Assembly (NCBI GenBank): GCA_021773335.1
Contig: JAJFKG010000049.1
Span: forward strand, 18,942-82,941
Direction of reading: 5' to 3'
Length of the DNA stretch: 64,000 nt
From: Gammaproteobacteria bacterium
Lineage (GTDB): Bacteria; Pseudomonadota; Gammaproteobacteria; JAJFKG01
The position numbers and the translations under genes are program-made. Below, one piece after another: positions 53,201-60,474 of this stretch (positions are counted from its first letter, which is position 1; each line of letters opens with the position of its first letter). The notes under the pieces are model-generated. The model was not told where the DNA came from and made no database searches. It saw only the letters and a list, made by a program, of their open reading frames with translations.

Positions 53201-54301
53201 AAACTGATAGCTGCTTTGCTAGAAAAATTATCTTGTGACGATTTGTTACTTAAACAAAAAATTCTCAAGCTGATTCAGCTATGTATCAAAGGACAAAGAA
53301 AACTAGTTGATGAAGCACTTTTAGTGGCCATAGAGGCTCAGCTTGGTGATAGTGATGTGCTCGTTAGATGTTCCATGCTTAATCTGTTGGATACATGCAT
53401 TAAGCTAAAGCCACTGTTGGCAACTGAAAAACGTGCCAATCTTTATGTTGAGATGTTTAAACGAGTATTAGAATTGATAGAGGAAAATAGCCCTGTAATG
53501 AGAAGCCCTACTGATACAGATCATCTTTTTAGCCCTGTAATAAGAAGGCCTTTTGATACAAATCATCTTTTAACGCCTCATTTAATGAGCTTAATCAAAA
53601 GCTGCTTTGAGGCCGATCCAAGCTTAATTGATAAAACGTCGATAGTTACATACGCAGTTTCTATGTTAAGTAATAGCAACAATAAAGGTGATGCTCTACA
53701 AATTATCAATGATTGTATTGAAGTATGCCCAAGTATAGCTCATCCTGACCAATTGAAAGTTTCAAGTGCAGATTTACCCCAATTGTCTTTATTGTTTTCT
53801 CCTGTGGAAATATTTTTATGGTTATCAACTACAAGTTTAGATATAAACGTTGAAATAATTTTTTGGACTACGCTAATTAAAATGCACAGTGCATTTCGGG
53901 TGAATATTGATAATCCAAAACAAATCTGTTGGTTCCAAGGCACAGACTTAATGTTATATTCATGCGCCACTGAAGAATGCGCTGCAGAAGCTTTAGTAGG
54001 GATTAAGAATAGAATTACCAATCATTATGCACGCAGTTTAACTGCCGCTAAAATGGATATTCTTGAACAAGGAGATGAAGCTTGTTCATCTTCATCTGCC
54101 TCAGCGTCTCGGTCATCTAGTGTTAGTCTACTGTCACCAGCGAGTAACACAACTATACTACCAACTCACCGTAGTACGATGTTTAGTCATACAAGTGAAT
54201 TATCACCAGCGGCTAGCTCAAGCAGTACTCCCGTGGCTGCAGCGCCCGTTATAGATTCATCATCGGAAGACGAGTCAACTCACCATTTATCTATCTTATA
54301 A
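47255..54301 (+). CDS. Giant Ulp1-like protease-NACHT-helical repeat protein
   Basis: A 2348-residue protein. Residues 5-35 are a Ser tract. Residues 85-200 are a CE-clan (Ulp1/C48-like) cysteine protease with H123 (SHWVAMVLYI), D143 (YYIDSL), Q176 and C182 (DSVSCGPLALENL) all present. A long helical region follows. A NACHT NTPase (about 1060-1240) has Walker A GRAGIGKT (K1072), Walker B LFVLDGYDEL (D1148) and sensor TSRPYG. Residues 1549-2160 hold about 16 repeats of about 40 residues, each with an L-x-x-C-[IL]-x4-P-x-L pattern, probably a HEAT-like solenoid. The tail from about 2275 is Ser-rich. AGGGAGG precedes the ATG. The layout matches effector-STAND-sensor proteins; the target, phage or host, is unknown. 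Confidence 0.85.
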   Translation: MLVASSSNASSSSSSSNSSAAASSSSSAATSSSDSNLKTSPAALENDINTAYWYQDEDMQLLMPLLAGQYQQQFIGHTDISIAPPLDNISHYGLDNYLGDEKKEATADKPRLIWLVYNKGISHWVAMVLYIDKDKCKQAYYIDSLSNSTTAPTRLQQDLAQQYPDAKLTVQVDHKQTDSVSCGPLALENLVLMTHKINETKPIVPRMTSGSFMAKVRHRHVQLSLPIQQTLPTYQTFYYRQWNNQPAILSLTEQLQVQESITCRLSAREIKTVKNLRTILAEFSEKSERGKRIIDALGKHHHQINIEGQAYLNGVRGALVTALAFPLDRALRLDADTLKIIVETLFKVPLDEALINSDDPEQWLKSITWFKSLDFCVDFAVLQAIVLPPGTDEIAWSSETNTKLEELIAQQKSTHEHSSKAEKVCATPSWATMSSLILAHNASEGDEKEAYRRVLIDCIDEYARTQKTWQSIQTILALVDSENESIVEDSIYQHTLTAFSKSSERHSFLEMVGLAWLIANAPPTCLDATLLADIFSAYVDKLPNLKTNEEQTILAVYNVINRTLEVLHQVGGIKVLKYTIKKAQKGEPDNPRDILADGLGRFKASCKGISSDVAFQSAYAKQAYLHLKSTQSKGSLAWRNTKRTGQGLTHLGVASAHVVLFAMTGKLSSLGSAGKAGFEGVKTFISMLPKELKGHNKHWYASFVAFQEAVNVTLAENTWDAFFDSLQENGLIKDECKKIDDLPAYLVMGMIAVLTQVMCVHRHIIPESAAQRFFAMLVIYYRQYEPSNIVKKFAEKQRKGRSSALFIREKIIRSLLTLQKTRDDSAGQFLQTQASICLKDLTELKELTQEKLREIKSKWEKLHNTISDEIKLGVDDTMAKRCYQTRFPQDISAYALFAALKPIIFSDPQEQEGFPLELPLNAFKKLRELDSAIKEDSIKLSPYGQRLVIQLKHATLTYLQKAMIKWYCATLQPRISDNKAIDVRQEDYVELAVVNPKEQQSSSRKVVAKHHTEGGYEHSSLYHLPASHEEIYYPKRPITLPALFNQEAAREISKEALPSESLLFLGRAGIGKTVFSTHVAWYAHYRQHVGWVLLLRCRDMSVYLSHHEVNTIPILLHTLWWNKLGLSVDDAVWLWAELNKTGCLFVLDGYDELHIDDSKNPDAPLVISNILKHRTFITSRPYGLSSKITYTTLELLGFGGKQMQRYVNTCFDEVNSNDLLKVIHNYPMVRTLGHIPLHLDLLCAIWQRPSSHGTLKQTKTSTILYYQLLIELLRRHLIDKKTVEKVEAMNDDQVWQDDLVTDPIDFLSTLAFRHFVHGDGSIWIQAEQARQWLKEWNDEKKQARGKLPSLTLVKALGVGWFQGPPGAAKYGVRHQRRSTEAPQAFFTFPHLSFEEYLTAYYMAIHFDDDSIKETITKHKYNPRFQHVWWFLSGKLNSEDEKRKTKQLHDYFSLLLAEPRDLLGLYETRLFAGCLGESGQFSNIVTEHPELLTQIDGWLNQGMVSHEGVILTYLIPLLLVYPHIFVPYVWAKLKALCNTSHNVSANVFTMLITCIECQTSLVDETTIAWLLDKLNTKKHTQYANYISVISACLSVRPDLLSNSEICEVIKLKCYDSHEEVRPMAFAVYVRFIVVTPTLIKNETLNIIIMNLENSKKQLRDGAFLLFKGFLEHDKSLANQEVIDRILARVAHILPRKLSLRGDSHERALKVCVETNPDLANKKSLDEAIKVLSDEDIFNREFALMKLQAFISVRPAFINSDIINILLKTRSIFGNYAYPSILKVCFKSRLDLLNSDVIDIILSYFNDESWGIKERALKMLRICIDIKPNLINKIMVEHILARIEDPDIDVRVAAARTLDLLFQKIPDFTKKVFDTIMRRYNDDKRLVRGQVATSLNAFLFLQPSFANDTILKRGIERLRNPELQVRQEGLLTVASCLLAKPSLPSRSGFVPAFIASLEDSSWLTDSGIRLFEDCLEAQPVLAKEKLIAALLEKLSCDDLLLKQKILKLIQLCIKGQRKLVDEALLVAIEAQLGDSDVLVRCSMLNLLDTCIKLKPLLATEKRANLYVEMFKRVLELIEENSPVMRSPTDTDHLFSPVIRRPFDTNHLLTPHLMSLIKSCFEADPSLIDKTSIVTYAVSMLSNSNNKGDALQIINDCIEVCPSIAHPDQLKVSSADLPQLSLLFSPVEIFLWLSTTSLDINVEIIFWTTLIKMHSAFRVNIDNPKQICWFQGTDLMLYSCATEECAAEALVGIKNRITNHYARSLTAAKMDILEQGDEACSSSSASASRSSSVSLLSPASNTTILPTHRSTMFSHTSELSPAASSSSTPVAAAPVIDSSSEDESTHHLSIL

Positions 54302-54327
54302 ACAGCTGAGCTTCGCTAATTACTATG

Positions 54328-54340
54328 AAGAAGGGGTCAG
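54328..54340. repeat. Right copy of 13-bp direct repeat flanking the protease-NACHT gene
   Basis: AAGAAGGGGTCAG matches 46835-46847 exactly in the same orientation. The left copy overlaps the 31-bp inverted repeat and the right copy lies 12 bp from the tRNA-Thr 3' end. Confidence 0.6.
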
Positions 54341-54352
54341 ACCGGATGAAAA

Positions 54353-54428
<76 letters not shown>

Positions 54429-54569
54429 ATTGTTCTAAAATTAAACAATAACGAGGCCTAAATTGTATGGAATTGTTGCCCCCATGGCAACAAGAACCTG
54501 CATATAATATGCTCCTAATCTCTCTAGGGGTTCCGTTTTTTTATCACACAGGTTATAATTTGCCCTAGA

Positions 54570-54932
54570 TTGACGAACGCCGCCCTCATTCAACGACTAA
54601 TCACTTTTATTCATCCATACAATAAGATAGGTACCCATATGCGTGCAGCCCAAAGCATGGCATTGCTAGAACAAGAAATTATCCGCATCTATATTACAAA
54701 TGCCCCAGGCAACGGCGACCAAAGTGCCACACGCGATTTACTCATATCTCTGGTTAAACAAGGATTCAAGGGAACGTTCGAAGTTATTTACGCGTTAGGC
54801 GCTGTTGCAAAAATAAAAAACTTGTTCAATTTGCCCTTTGAATTTTCTGCACAGTCCCCCTTTCATGCGTTGGGGCTTAAGGCAATATTCGTCAGTGCAT
54901 CTTACTATATCAAGCATCTCCACAGATGCTAA
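54570..54932 (+). CDS. Hypothetical protein
   Basis: A 120-residue frame from a TTG at 54570; an ATG at 54639 would give 97 residues and may be the true start, since neither has a strong ribosome-binding site. The protein seems helical, with a moderately hydrophobic C-terminal half, and no family is recognised. Its stop overlaps the start of the next gene by 7 bases, which supports both being real and coupled. Confidence 0.45.
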   Translation: MTNAALIQRLITFIHPYNKIGTHMRAAQSMALLEQEIIRIYITNAPGNGDQSATRDLLISLVKQGFKGTFEVIYALGAVAKIKNLFNLPFEFSAQSPFHALGLKAIFVSASYYIKHLHRC

Positions 54933-56044
54933 GCCGGCTATTACTAAACCCTAATTTTACAGAAATAACCACATTACTATGGCCAAAGGGCGCCAGTTTT
55001 TCGCAATATCGTAGCCAACTACTAATACCTTTATTTCAGCAACATGCATACTTGTCACAAGATGAGGTACTTTCACGACTGAATTTTTTATTTGAGAGCT
55101 TTCCTAGCTCACTGCACGATACCATCAAGCGCGATAGTCTGTTACTGTTACTTAGTTTAATTCCGTCAGTGCCAAGGGTAACCTTCATAAAAAATCAACT
55201 GTCTCTGCCTGGTAATATAACGCTAGGTGACGTTAATAGAATAAGCTGGGATTTGGTCCATGCAACAGGGGCCGATATTGAGGATGTCTGTCATGATCTA
55301 CCCGTATTATTTTACCTCTGGAAACTACCGGCTTCTTTATTTTCCCTGATGCTCGACCCAGCAACGTGCCAACAGCTTGCTGAGTCAAGTCAGATCGATG
55401 AATATCTGGAAAAGTGGTATTTAGTCGGCGGTTGCGAGAAATTAAACACACTCGAAGCCGCCTGTGGTAACAAGATAACAATACCATCTGCCTATAGTCA
55501 ACGATGTCGCTTTTTCTCCTCACAACCTCCGCAAGGAGAAACTTCTTTCTCTGTCACTTCGCCTGCACAAGCAACCGTTTCTCTTCAAACTGACTCATCA
55601 GAAACACAAGACGGGAATACCAGCATTCACCCTTACCTTTCCTCAGCCGTCAGTAGTTTTTTGCGTGCCTTTTTTATTGAAAGCAGTGTCCGAAAAAACT
55701 ATTTAAGTCATCAACAAGCAAAGCTTGCTGTAAATTTAATAATGCTAGGCGCAGGCATTTTGCTGCGATATGGCGCAATTATACTGAGTGCAATGCTTTC
55801 ATTATTGCTAGACTATGCTGCGCCACAAAATGCCTTCTGGCCTTTGGCGCTAGTGTTTGCTGGCATTACTCACGACTTAATTAACGGCGAAGAAATTGCA
55901 GATATCATGATACAGTCGATCGGCCATTTGGCGAGTTCAACATGGTGGCAATTCTCCGGCAAAATACTCGCGCAACGATTATTGCCAGAAACAAGTCACA
56001 ACCCTACGCTCAAAGAAGTTTCGCCTTTGCATCTGAATAGATAA
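54926..56044 (+). CDS. Hypothetical protein with C-terminal membrane segments
   Basis: A 372-residue protein. The N-terminal 180 residues are helical and Leu-rich (LLSLIPSVPRVTFI and similar), residues 200-240 are a Ser/Thr/Gln-rich linker, and residues 265-320 contain two hydrophobic stretches (LAVNLIMLGAGILLRYGAIILS and the following segment). It has no signal peptide and no recognised family. It starts inside the previous stop codon. A hydrophobic pair behind a linker suggests an inner-membrane or secreted effector-like protein, but this is speculation. Confidence 0.6.
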   Translation: MLSRLLLNPNFTEITTLLWPKGASFSQYRSQLLIPLFQQHAYLSQDEVLSRLNFLFESFPSSLHDTIKRDSLLLLLSLIPSVPRVTFIKNQLSLPGNITLGDVNRISWDLVHATGADIEDVCHDLPVLFYLWKLPASLFSLMLDPATCQQLAESSQIDEYLEKWYLVGGCEKLNTLEAACGNKITIPSAYSQRCRFFSSQPPQGETSFSVTSPAQATVSLQTDSSETQDGNTSIHPYLSSAVSSFLRAFFIESSVRKNYLSHQQAKLAVNLIMLGAGILLRYGAIILSAMLSLLLDYAAPQNAFWPLALVFAGITHDLINGEEIADIMIQSIGHLASSTWWQFSGKILAQRLLPETSHNPTLKEVSPLHLNR

Positions 56045-56110
56045 TCGAGCTGACTCACTGGATAACGTCTCCCCTGGCATCAACTTAATTTCGCTGCCAA
56101 TCATTCATGC

Positions 56111-58450
56111 CTAACCTGTGGTTAACATACCAGAAGCAATCCCTGTTGCCGTTTCACGAATCAAGTAATCATCGTGCTCATCCATTGCGAGGATCTGGAT
56201 GATATTTAAAGGATTGATCATCGGGCCGCGCAGGCGAATACTCTCTTTGAGCCAAGGGCGAAACCACAACAAGTCTTTCTCGCCACTGACATAGCGTACT
56301 AACTGACACGCGGCTCGATACTCTTGCGTAAAGGACTTATCGAAGCGCTTGATTAACTCTGGAGCTAGATCACTATGCTGCAGATACAAACGCCAAATCG
56401 GCAATTCAACTTTACTCAGTGTAAAGCCCAATAATTTGATAAACGATCGAAATAACGGCACGGCACGGTAAGCTTGCTGCAAGGTCTTCAAGCTTGCCTC
56501 GTCTTGTTTAAACTCACCCCACGCAGTACCAATTCCCCACCAAGTCGGGAATAACACACGTGTCTGCGTCCAACAGATAACCCAAGGAATTGCGCGTAAA
56601 GCATCTACCGATACACCTTGACTGCGCTTACTCGGCCTTGAACCAAACATCAATTTACTGAGGTATGGATAGATAGTTGCTTTATCGATCATATGCAAAA
56701 AATCGTTATCTTGGATCTGCTGTTGGTAGCTCTGACACGTTATGTCGGCCAAGTTTGCAATAAGTTTAGCGTATTTTGGATCGACCCTTTTTACACGCTT
56801 ACCACGTGACTGACTCAGCTCATGCGCCAATTTATAGAGTTGACTATACATGATCTCAGGCGTTGCGAAGCTGCGTTCAACCATTTCACCTTGTAATGTA
56901 GTTTTATAGACGGCAAACGATGATTGTGGCCACCATGCGGTTTGCTCTTCTAGACTACCACCACCACGGTCAACACTGCCGCCACTGCCATGGAAGAAAA
57001 TTGGCTTCACTGTATATTCACGACAGATCTTATCTATTTTTTGCATGCATTCAGCAATCGCCAAACGGCTACTGAGCACACCCATGCCCTTAGATGAATC
57101 TGAATAACCTAACATGACCTCAAATTTATTATGCCAGCGCTGCTTCACCATATTTAAAAAACTGACACGGGCGAAGGCTTGCTTAAGAATAACTGGCGCC
57201 AACTGCAATGCATGTTGTGTTTCGAATAAAGGCACGACGCGAATGGTCTTGCGACTAAACGCTTTACGTGTCAATTTTAACGCGGCGTCGATATCATCTA
57301 ATGACTCTGTCATACTAATGATCAAGCCTTTACTATAGTATTCAGGATCAACTTGCTGACTCAATCGTTGTAGTGCTTGTAACATACGTAAAATTGCCGG
57401 CGGTGAAGAGGCGGTTAATGCTTGATGAATTTGACTAGCATCTTCGCGTAATTCTAACGGAACCACTAAGCCTGGAAAGATTGTCAATATCGTCTGTACC
57501 GCTAGCAACTCTGGATGCATACTACCAACCAAACGCTGATAGTCATTTTGTAGAGTTACCACAGCTTTCTCAAATGCCTGTAAGCGACCGCCATCACCAT
57601 TACGCAGAGTCTCTAGCGCTGACAATAATAGTTCACAACGACAAAGCTGTTTACGCAGGGTGATTGCTTTGAGCAATTCGATCGTTTGCGCCACTTTTTG
57701 TAAACGTATACCTACTAACTTTGCTAAACGTTGGCGAGCAATCTGCAACACGTGCAACATGACCTTCTCATCAACACCAGGATGACCATCTTTATCACCA
57801 CCCACCCAAGTGCGAACACGAACATCAACATTATGCTGCTGCACTTCAAGCAATGTCGTAAAAACATCAGGGCGCAAAATAATCGAAAAAATATGTTCAG
57901 CTTCATCTTCAACACTGGGCCGTTGGTGACGCGCAACGGGCACCAACCAGGCTAATTTTAATAAATGCTTCAGCTGTAACTTCCAATCACTCAGCAGGTG
58001 TGGCTGCTCCAGTATATTGATACAACAAGACTGTATTTGTTGAAAAATGGCAATATTTTCCGGAGCGCGTGCCTCAGTAGGATGTGCCGTTAACACAAAC
58101 ACGATCGTACGTGCTTGGTCTGTCGCAATCTCACGTTCGCTATTGGCTTGGCGCAAACGCACACTGCGATAGGCATTTTCACAGGCATTGATTAACTCTA
58201 ACATCAGTGTAAAACTATGTGCTATCACACGCCGTTGCGCAACAGGTGTAGATTGCAAATATTGGTAACACTGAGTGAGTAATTGCGCCTTTGCACTGGC
58301 ACTAGAAGAACGATAACTCACCATGTCTTGGCGTAGCTTATCGATTTGCCTAAAGACCTTTTGTCCCGCTTGTTCACTAATCACTTCCCCCAGCAACGCG
58401 ACACTGTCATGCACCAAATGACGCAATAGTGTTGGTAACAACTGTTTCAA
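56111..58450 (-). CDS. ppc: Phosphoenolpyruvate carboxylase with altered catalytic loop
   Basis: A 779-residue PEPC-family protein, about 100 residues shorter than the E. coli enzyme. VLTAHPTEA carries the catalytic His (H123), LELREDASQ the substrate Arg, GYSDSSKGMG the conserved Lys, and the C-terminus ends in GIASGMLTTG (usually GIAAGMRNTG). The mobile-loop signature FHGRGGSIGRGG reads FHGSGGSVDRGGG, so the Arg equivalent to E. coli R587 is Ser489. That Arg is needed for carboxylation, so the enzyme may be altered or act mainly as a PEP phosphatase. The start is a TTG at 58450 with AAGGA upstream; the next Met is residue 43, too late for the family. Confidence 0.88.
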   Translation of the reverse strand: MKQLLPTLLRHLVHDSVALLGEVISEQAGQKVFRQIDKLRQDMVSYRSSSASAKAQLLTQCYQYLQSTPVAQRRVIAHSFTLMLELINACENAYRSVRLRQANSEREIATDQARTIVFVLTAHPTEARAPENIAIFQQIQSCCINILEQPHLLSDWKLQLKHLLKLAWLVPVARHQRPSVEDEAEHIFSIILRPDVFTTLLEVQQHNVDVRVRTWVGGDKDGHPGVDEKVMLHVLQIARQRLAKLVGIRLQKVAQTIELLKAITLRKQLCRCELLLSALETLRNGDGGRLQAFEKAVVTLQNDYQRLVGSMHPELLAVQTILTIFPGLVVPLELREDASQIHQALTASSPPAILRMLQALQRLSQQVDPEYYSKGLIISMTESLDDIDAALKLTRKAFSRKTIRVVPLFETQHALQLAPVILKQAFARVSFLNMVKQRWHNKFEVMLGYSDSSKGMGVLSSRLAIAECMQKIDKICREYTVKPIFFHGSGGSVDRGGGSLEEQTAWWPQSSFAVYKTTLQGEMVERSFATPEIMYSQLYKLAHELSQSRGKRVKRVDPKYAKLIANLADITCQSYQQQIQDNDFLHMIDKATIYPYLSKLMFGSRPSKRSQGVSVDALRAIPWVICWTQTRVLFPTWWGIGTAWGEFKQDEASLKTLQQAYRAVPLFRSFIKLLGFTLSKVELPIWRLYLQHSDLAPELIKRFDKSFTQEYRAACQLVRYVSGEKDLLWFRPWLKESIRLRGPMINPLNIIQILAMDEHDDYLIRETATGIASGMLTTG

Positions 58451-58981
58451 CCTTGTTCCTTATCTTCAAAATCCACACAAACACTTATCTGATAATTACG
58501 CCCGGAAATACGCCTGCGCCGACCAGGCCGGCGCGACGGCATTCAGGGGGAGAATTGCATTTCTCCCTTAAAAATCCCACATCGCATAAGAAAAACACTT
58601 TATTTTTAGGGGGGATGCAGGGTAACTGTAATTTTGCTGAATAGTTACAAAAATATTTTGTGTAAATCCAACTTTTACGTAATGATGAACCTACTGTAGC
58701 GGAAAACATAGCCCATACGCAACAAGAAAAAGCTCGGGGAAACGCGTCAGTCGGTATTGATAGAGAACATACACCATCAGTTCTTCATTCTTGACAATGC
58801 CTATGATTGAACTACAATTTTCACACTAACTCAATATTTTTTTGTTGAAAAATGATCAGTTCATCTAGTTTCGGAAGGTTATCAATAAGCAGTACACTGG
58901 CAGTCAAAAGTCAGGTGCGCCGCGTTATTGCCCTAAACGTCTGGTCACTATTTTTCCTCAACACCATGGCAGCCTAGTATT
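58451..58981. other. Divergent intergenic region with structured elements
   Basis: A 531-bp gap between ppc (leftward) and the flavoenzyme gene (rightward). Two adjacent hairpins lie at 58516-58534 (GCGCCG/CGGCGC) and 58548-58567 (GGGAGAA/TTCTCCC), and a third at 58622-58648 shares sequence with the tssM terminator. A short frame at 58485-58709 (minus) consists of this repeat-like sequence and is not called. No clear promoter pair is identified. Confidence 0.5.
58622..58648. repeat. Dispersed hairpin sequence shared with the tssM terminator
   Basis: GTAACTGTAATTTTGCTGAA followed by TAGTTAC forms an imperfect stem. Its right part, AATTTTGCTGAATAGTTAC, is the complement of the left part of the 28584-28615 hairpin. 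Confidence 0.5.
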
Positions 58982-60424
58982 ATGAAACATTTTGATATTC
59001 TAATAATTGGCAATGGTATTTTAGGTACATCAATCGCTTTTGAGCTAACGAGTAGAGATAAAAATCTAAACCTTGCCATTGTTGGCCCACAACAAAAACC
59101 GGGGGCGGCCACAATCGCAGCAGGTGCGATGCTTGGTTGTTTTGGCGAAGTTACCAAAACCAGCTTTAAAACTAAGCATCATATAGATAAATTCAATTTA
59201 TGCCATGGTGCTTCTACCCTGTGGGATCCATGGTTAAGTTCAATTGAGCAATGCAGTAACGATACAATACCACTCAGTGAAGGTTGTTTTATTATTCGAA
59301 ACACGCAGTCTGGCGTTATCGATGATCATAATTACATCGCGATTCAAGAAGCCCTCGAAGCATATGATTGTGAATATAGCATATGTCGCACCAGTGATAT
59401 TCCGGGATATCACCCAATTTCAACGCAACGAGCTTACGATTCATTATTTATTCCCTCTGAAAAATCATTAAACCCAAACCAATTGCTTAGTGCCTTGAAT
59501 AAAACTCTAGTGAATGCTAACTGTGAGTTTGTCTATCACACAGTTATAGATATTAAACATACGGAAGCAAAAACTATTGTAACACTTAGCAACGGCGAAA
59601 AAATATCGGCATCCAATATTGTGATATCAGCTGGCAGTCAATCACAACCATTGATTGACGCCCTGGGGCTACAAAAAAATATCCCTAATCTATTTAGTGG
59701 TGTTGGTAGTGCATTCGTCGCACAAGCAGAAAACTTAGCAATAAAACACATCATTCGAACCCCTAATCGCTCATTTGCTTGCGGACTCCATGTCTTACCA
59801 CAAGCAAATAACCAGCTATACGTAGGGGCGACCAATAATGTCAGTTTATTTCCAGAACATCATCCTCGACTATCACTAATTAATTTTGTCACCCAGTGTT
59901 TTGTCGAACAAATAAATCAAGATTTACATAATGCCAAGATCATAAAATTACTGACAGGGAATAGACCTGTATCACTAGATACTTTTCCCTTAATTGGAAA
60001 AACCCACAAAAAAGGTGTTTATATCGCAAGCGGCACCTATCGCGACGGAATACATCAGTCGCCAAGCATTGCAAAATACTTAGCGGATGTTATTTTTGAC
60101 GCTGGCGAAAAAGAGGGTTCTCTTTACAAGGCCTTCACCCCCGAAAGAAAGCTTATCCCAACTTACAAGCACAAAAATGAGGCAATTGGAGATGCTGTTG
60201 AAGCCTATATGTCAGGTGCCTATGAGCACAAGCTTTATATGCCTAGAGTTGGCTGGGATAAGTTTTTTGAAGAACTCATTAGAGAACGCCTTAATAAAAT
60301 ATATGATAAATTAAGTTCAAAATATATAATTTCTCCCGATTTTCTCCTCATGATTGATGAAGGGAATGAGCAACAAGTTATAGATATTCTCAATAAGTGC
60401 ATTGAAGAAAAAGAAGGGGTATAA
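58982..60424 (+). CDS. FAD-dependent oxidoreductase, DAO/glycine-oxidase-like
   Basis: A 480-residue flavoprotein. The N-terminal dinucleotide fold has DILIIGNGILGTSIAFEL, and PGAATIAAGAMLGCFGE matches the second FAD contact of the DAO family. IVISAGSQSQPLIDALG and GNRPVSLDTFPLIG...GVYIASGTYRDGIHQSP match the C-terminal FAD-binding stretch of D-amino acid/glycine oxidase-type enzymes. A C-terminal extension of about 110 residues is helical and not typical of the family. It precedes an MFS transporter by 50 bp on the same strand. Oxidation of an amine or amino acid imported or exported by that transporter is inferred. Confidence 0.85.
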   Translation: MKHFDILIIGNGILGTSIAFELTSRDKNLNLAIVGPQQKPGAATIAAGAMLGCFGEVTKTSFKTKHHIDKFNLCHGASTLWDPWLSSIEQCSNDTIPLSEGCFIIRNTQSGVIDDHNYIAIQEALEAYDCEYSICRTSDIPGYHPISTQRAYDSLFIPSEKSLNPNQLLSALNKTLVNANCEFVYHTVIDIKHTEAKTIVTLSNGEKISASNIVISAGSQSQPLIDALGLQKNIPNLFSGVGSAFVAQAENLAIKHIIRTPNRSFACGLHVLPQANNQLYVGATNNVSLFPEHHPRLSLINFVTQCFVEQINQDLHNAKIIKLLTGNRPVSLDTFPLIGKTHKKGVYIASGTYRDGIHQSPSIAKYLADVIFDAGEKEGSLYKAFTPERKLIPTYKHKNEAIGDAVEAYMSGAYEHKLYMPRVGWDKFFEELIRERLNKIYDKLSSKYIISPDFLLMIDEGNEQQVIDILNKCIEEKEGV

Positions 60425-60474
60425 TCTCGCAGTTTAAGACATTGATGAAAACCCTCTGATTACGCAGCGATGAC

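Noticed and set aside
58485..58709. 74-codon minus-strand open frame
   Set aside because: It runs through the hairpin-rich intergenic element and looks like translated repeat sequence.
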